NCBI GenBank assembly: GCA_964528035.1
Contig: CAZGQY010000036.1
Location: 1 to 26,210, forward strand
Length of the DNA stretch: 26,210 nucleotides
Reading direction: 5' to 3'
From: CAZGQY01 sp964528035
Lineage (GTDB): Bacteria > Pseudomonadota > Gammaproteobacteria > Methylococcales > UBA1147
The notes beneath the pieces were generated by a model. That model was not told the origin of the DNA. It made no database searches and was given only the letters and a program-made list of their open reading frames with translations. How positions within the stretch are numbered: the stretch's first letter is position 1; every line of letters starts with the position of its first letter. Shown piece after piece: positions 24,094 through 26,210 of the stretch. The position numbers and the translations under genes are program-made.

Positions 24094-24263
24094 GCTCAGG
24101 AGCTAGGATTCAATAATATACGAATCTTGACTTGTCTTATTGTCCGTCTTCTGCGTTGTAGCAACCGTTGCGTAGCCCTGCTATGCGCCTGTTGCTACGC
24201 CTTCAAGACAAACAATTATCCTGCGTCAATCTTTCGCATATTATTAAAACCTCGCTCCTTAGC
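24094..24263. repeat. 170-bp near-perfect palindromic element (MITE-like)
   Basis: The whole segment is a self-complementary inverted repeat centred at 24178. The outer arms (24094-24124 and 24233-24263) agree at 26 of 31 positions, with ends GCTCAGGAGC and GCTAAGGAGC read inward on opposite strands. Inner arms GTAGCAAC (24158-24165) and GTTGCTAC (24191-24198) pair perfectly, and a GCGTAG/CTATGC stem closes the loop. Between them ATTGTCCGTCTT pairs with an ATTGTTTGTCTT-like segment. It starts one base after the hemB stop codon and ends about 90 bases before the next gene. It has no coding capacity and no clear target-site duplication. A non-autonomous mobile element or a long intergenic repeat is the best fit. 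Confidence 0.8.
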
Positions 24264-24264
24264 T

Positions 24265-25296
24265 TCAGTTCGATTCCTGAAGTTCACGTATCCAGCGAGC
24301 AGCATCCTTGGCAAAATAGGTCAAAATGGCATCGCCGCCTGCTCGTTTGAACGCATTTAATGCTTCCAATACGACTTGTCTTTCCTCCAGCCATCCGTTA
24401 AGCGACGCGGCCTTAAGCATTGCGTATTCGCCACTGACCTGATAAACGAAGGTCGGTACTGCGAATTGTTGTTTTACTCTATAAACGACATCCAGATAAG
24501 GCATACCCGGCTTCACCATAACCATATCGGCGCCCTCTCCAATATCAAGTTCCACTTCCCGCATCGCCTCATTCGAATTTGCCGGATCCATCTGATAGCT
24601 GTACTTGTTACCTGAGCCCAAATTTTCAGATGAACCGACCGCATCTCGAAAAGGTCCGTAGAAAGATGAGGCATATTTCGCAGAATACGCCAAAATCAGC
24701 GTATTAGGAAATCCAGTATTTTCCAGTTCATCACGTATTAAACCAATTCTCCCATCCATCATATCGGAAGGTGCAACGATATCCGCGCCTGCCCGGGCAT
24801 GGGACAGTGCCTGCCTGACCAGGACTTCGACCGTACGATCATTAACGACATAGCCATGCTCGTCAATCAAGCCATCCTGCCCATGAGAAGTATACGGATC
24901 GAGCGCTACATCTGTTATCACACCTAATTCCGGAAAATTTTTTTTCACAGCTATAACCGTAGACTGCATCAATCCATCCGGGTTATATGCCTCCTTGGCG
25001 TCATTCGTTTTCCTGCCGGAATCCACCACAGGAAACAATGCAATGGCGGGTATGCCAAGCCGAACAATAGTTTCCAGTTCTTTAAGCAACAGATCCTGGC
25101 TTAAACGCTCCACGCCAGGCATAGATGCAATGGCCTGCCTTTTCCCAGCGCCTTCAACCACAAACATCGGATAAATCAGATCGTCCACCGATAATTTAGT
25201 TTCACTCATCAACCGCCGACTGAAACGAGTACGACGCATTCTTCGCATGCGAACACCCGGAAAAACATTGGCACCATTACCTGGAATATTTGCCAT
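24265..25296 (-). CDS. hemB: Delta-aminolevulinic acid dehydratase (porphobilinogen synthase)
   Basis: HemB condenses two 5-aminolevulinate molecules into porphobilinogen in haem synthesis. The 343-residue protein matches the bacterial family. The Schiff-base lysines are Lys207 (YSAKYASSFYGPFRDA) and Lys262 (VMVKPGMPYLD). The metal region DVALDPYTSHGQDGLID (129-145) has Asp in place of the three Cys of Zn enzymes, so this is the Mg-type enzyme, as in Pseudomonas. The N-terminal arm is longer than in E. coli, again as in Pseudomonas. The start at 25296 is an ATG with only a weak Shine-Dalgarno sequence. It is divergent from the mlaC-like gene, with 110 bases between. Confidence 0.97.
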   Translation of the reverse strand: MANIPGNGANVFPGVRMRRMRRTRFSRRLMSETKLSVDDLIYPMFVVEGAGKRQAIASMPGVERLSQDLLLKELETIVRLGIPAIALFPVVDSGRKTNDAKEAYNPDGLMQSTVIAVKKNFPELGVITDVALDPYTSHGQDGLIDEHGYVVNDRTVEVLVRQALSHARAGADIVAPSDMMDGRIGLIRDELENTGFPNTLILAYSAKYASSFYGPFRDAVGSSENLGSGNKYSYQMDPANSNEAMREVELDIGEGADMVMVKPGMPYLDVVYRVKQQFAVPTFVYQVSGEYAMLKAASLNGWLEERQVVLEALNAFKRAGGDAILTYFAKDAARWIRELQESN

Positions 25297-25365
25297 AAAT
25301 CATCTTCTACAAATAGATATGAACATTTTGTGAGTTTTCGAATCTCTTAATAAAGTACTGATTTC

Positions 25366-25378
25366 GGTTATGATAACC
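25366..25378 (+). promoter_or_regulatory. Perfect palindrome over a -10 box, hemB-mlaC spacer
   Basis: GGTTAT-G-ATAACC is a perfect 13-base palindrome. It contains TATGAT, a good -10 for the plus-strand gene, and sits 28 bases before that gene's ATG. A protein binding here would block the promoter. It is followed by a strong Shine-Dalgarno sequence, AAAGGAGG, at 25393-25400. Confidence 0.45.
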
Positions 25379-25406
25379 TGAAACATAATTCTAAAGGAGG
25401 ATACCA

Positions 25407-26033
25407 ATGACAAAGAAAGACTATTGTGCGTGCTTGAGAAGCCTTTTGCTATTAACAATTATATTACCTGGCTTACCCCTAAAGGCAGAAACCGGGAGCA
25501 TCGAGCCTGTATCAATTATCATGGAAACCTCCGAAAAACTGCAGACCGCAATGAAGGAAAACCCTCCTGCCGGTGATTACGCCAGAGCCAGCCAGATTGT
25601 AAGGGAAATTATTGACCCTCATGTGGATTTTAACCGTGTCGCTGCCTTAGTTCTGGGAAAACATTGGAAACAGGCAAACGATGACCAAAAAAACAGATTC
25701 AAAAAAGAATTCAGAGAACTGTTAATTCGTACCTACGCTGTCGCATTTTCAGAATACTCGGAATGGGAAATTACTTACTTACCCGTCAAACTCGATCCAC
25801 AGGATAAAAAAGCGTTCGTAAGAACAGAAATTGTCCGACCCTCCGCACCCTCAATTTCGGTCAATTACCGAATGGTACGCAAACGTAACAACCAATGGAA
25901 AGTATACGACGTTGTCATAGAAGGTATTAGTTTTATTACCAATTACCGCTCCAGTTTTAAAAACGACGTGGCTCGCACTGGTTCACTTGATGGTGTCATC
26001 GAGAAACTCGCTGCCCGTAACCGTGAAATTTAG
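25407..26033 (+). CDS. MlaC/Ttg2D-family periplasmic phospholipid-binding protein (orphan copy)
   Basis: The 208-residue protein belongs to the MlaC (toluene-tolerance Ttg2) family, which shuttles phospholipids in the periplasm between the outer membrane and the MlaFEDB ABC transporter. A signal peptide spans about 1-27 (hydrophobic LLLLTIILPG, cleavage near LKA/ET). Family features include the segment around residues 70-80 (PHVDFNRVAALVLGKHWK), FKKEFRELLIRTYA near 97-110, and VNYRMVRKRNNQWKVYDVVI followed by GISFITNYRSSF. The ATG at 25407 has a perfect Shine-Dalgarno sequence. No other mla gene is next to it: it is single, divergent from hemB and followed by a terminator-like hairpin, so it may serve a different partner. 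An HpnM-like role is an alternative. Confidence 0.85.
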   Translation: MTKKDYCACLRSLLLLTIILPGLPLKAETGSIEPVSIIMETSEKLQTAMKENPPAGDYARASQIVREIIDPHVDFNRVAALVLGKHWKQANDDQKNRFKKEFRELLIRTYAVAFSEYSEWEITYLPVKLDPQDKKAFVRTEIVRPSAPSISVNYRMVRKRNNQWKVYDVVIEGISFITNYRSSFKNDVARTGSLDGVIEKLAARNREI

Positions 26034-26058
26034 ATCGGCTTTGACTCTGAATAACAAC

Positions 26059-26098
26059 GATAAGATTGAAAATGGGCGGGTCGCCGCCCATTCTTATC
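26059..26098 (+). terminator. Hairpin after the MlaC-family gene
   Basis: A perfect 9-bp stem AATGGGCGG/CCGCCCATT (26071-26079 and 26084-26092) with a 4-base loop is followed by TTCTTATCCTGCTTTTT, a moderately T-rich tail. The outer arms GATAAG (26059-26064) and CTTATC (26093-26098) can extend the structure. It starts 26 bases after the stop codon, as expected for an intrinsic terminator. Confidence 0.75.
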
Positions 26099-26199
26099 CT
26101 GCTTTTTAATATCTTACCCTTTACCGTCGCTTTTTTATTTGTTTGCGTTGATCAAAGGTAACTACTTGCCCCCTAATCGAAACAGCCCTCTATGGGAGA

Positions 26200-26210
26200 T
26201 CTGTGGAGGA
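26200..26210 (+). promoter_or_regulatory. Shine-Dalgarno-like sequence at the window edge
   Basis: The final bases TCTGTGGAGGA contain GGAGGA, a strong ribosome-binding sequence. A plus-strand gene probably starts within about 10 bases beyond the window. This cannot be confirmed here. Confidence 0.3.

Overview
The window is a stretch of chromosome from a gammaproteobacterium of moderate, slightly AT-leaning base composition. Nearly all of it is housekeeping genes with clear gammaproteobacterial relatives. The gene orders trmL/ntrC/ntrB/glnA, glyQ/glyS/gmhB/plsC and ilvI/ilvH/ilvC/pssA resemble those I know from Pseudomonas-like and related marine gammaproteobacteria. I cannot name the genus. 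No tRNA, rRNA, CRISPR array or intact insertion sequence was seen.

Layout. (1) 118-6076, all minus strand: glnA (glutamine synthetase), then ntrB and ntrC (the nitrogen two-component system), then the RNA methyltransferases trmL and rlmG. A strong intrinsic terminator separates glnA from ntrB. (2) 6492-10976, minus strand: a probable operon of a MoxY-like sensor kinase, a NarL/LuxR-type response regulator and a TonB-dependent outer-membrane receptor. This is the most accessory-looking block. (3) 11150-12591: the decayed C-terminus of an IS200-like (REP-associated) transposase next to a tandem 13-bp repeat, then a TusA-like sulfur carrier and a ThiI/MnmA-like PP-loop tRNA-thiolation enzyme. 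(4) 12672-18050, plus strand: glyQ, glyS, gmhB, plsC and purM, tightly packed. (5) 18060-22333, minus strand: pssA, ilvC, ilvH and ilvI. (6) 22612-25296, minus strand: aroE, an unrecognised multi-pass membrane protein, a 170-bp nearly perfect palindromic element, and hemB. (7) 25407-26033, plus strand: a stand-alone MlaC-family periplasmic protein with a terminator. A Shine-Dalgarno-like sequence at the very right edge suggests another gene begins just outside.

How the parts fit. Region 1 assimilates ammonium and senses nitrogen. Region 2 looks like signal-controlled uptake of a substrate across the outer membrane. The MoxY-like kinase architecture raises the inferred possibility of a metal or alcohol-oxidation link. 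In region 3, TusA would hand sulfur to the PP-loop enzyme for tRNA thiolation. Regions 4 to 6 are core metabolism: glycyl-tRNA, LPS heptose, phospholipid, purine, branched-chain amino acid, shikimate and haem synthesis.

The least-explained items are the palindromic element at 24094-24263, the kinase-regulator-receptor operon with an acidic Cys-containing insert in its receptor, the TusA/PP-loop pair, and an acetolactate synthase whose thiamine-diphosphate motif reads GEAS where GDGS is usual.
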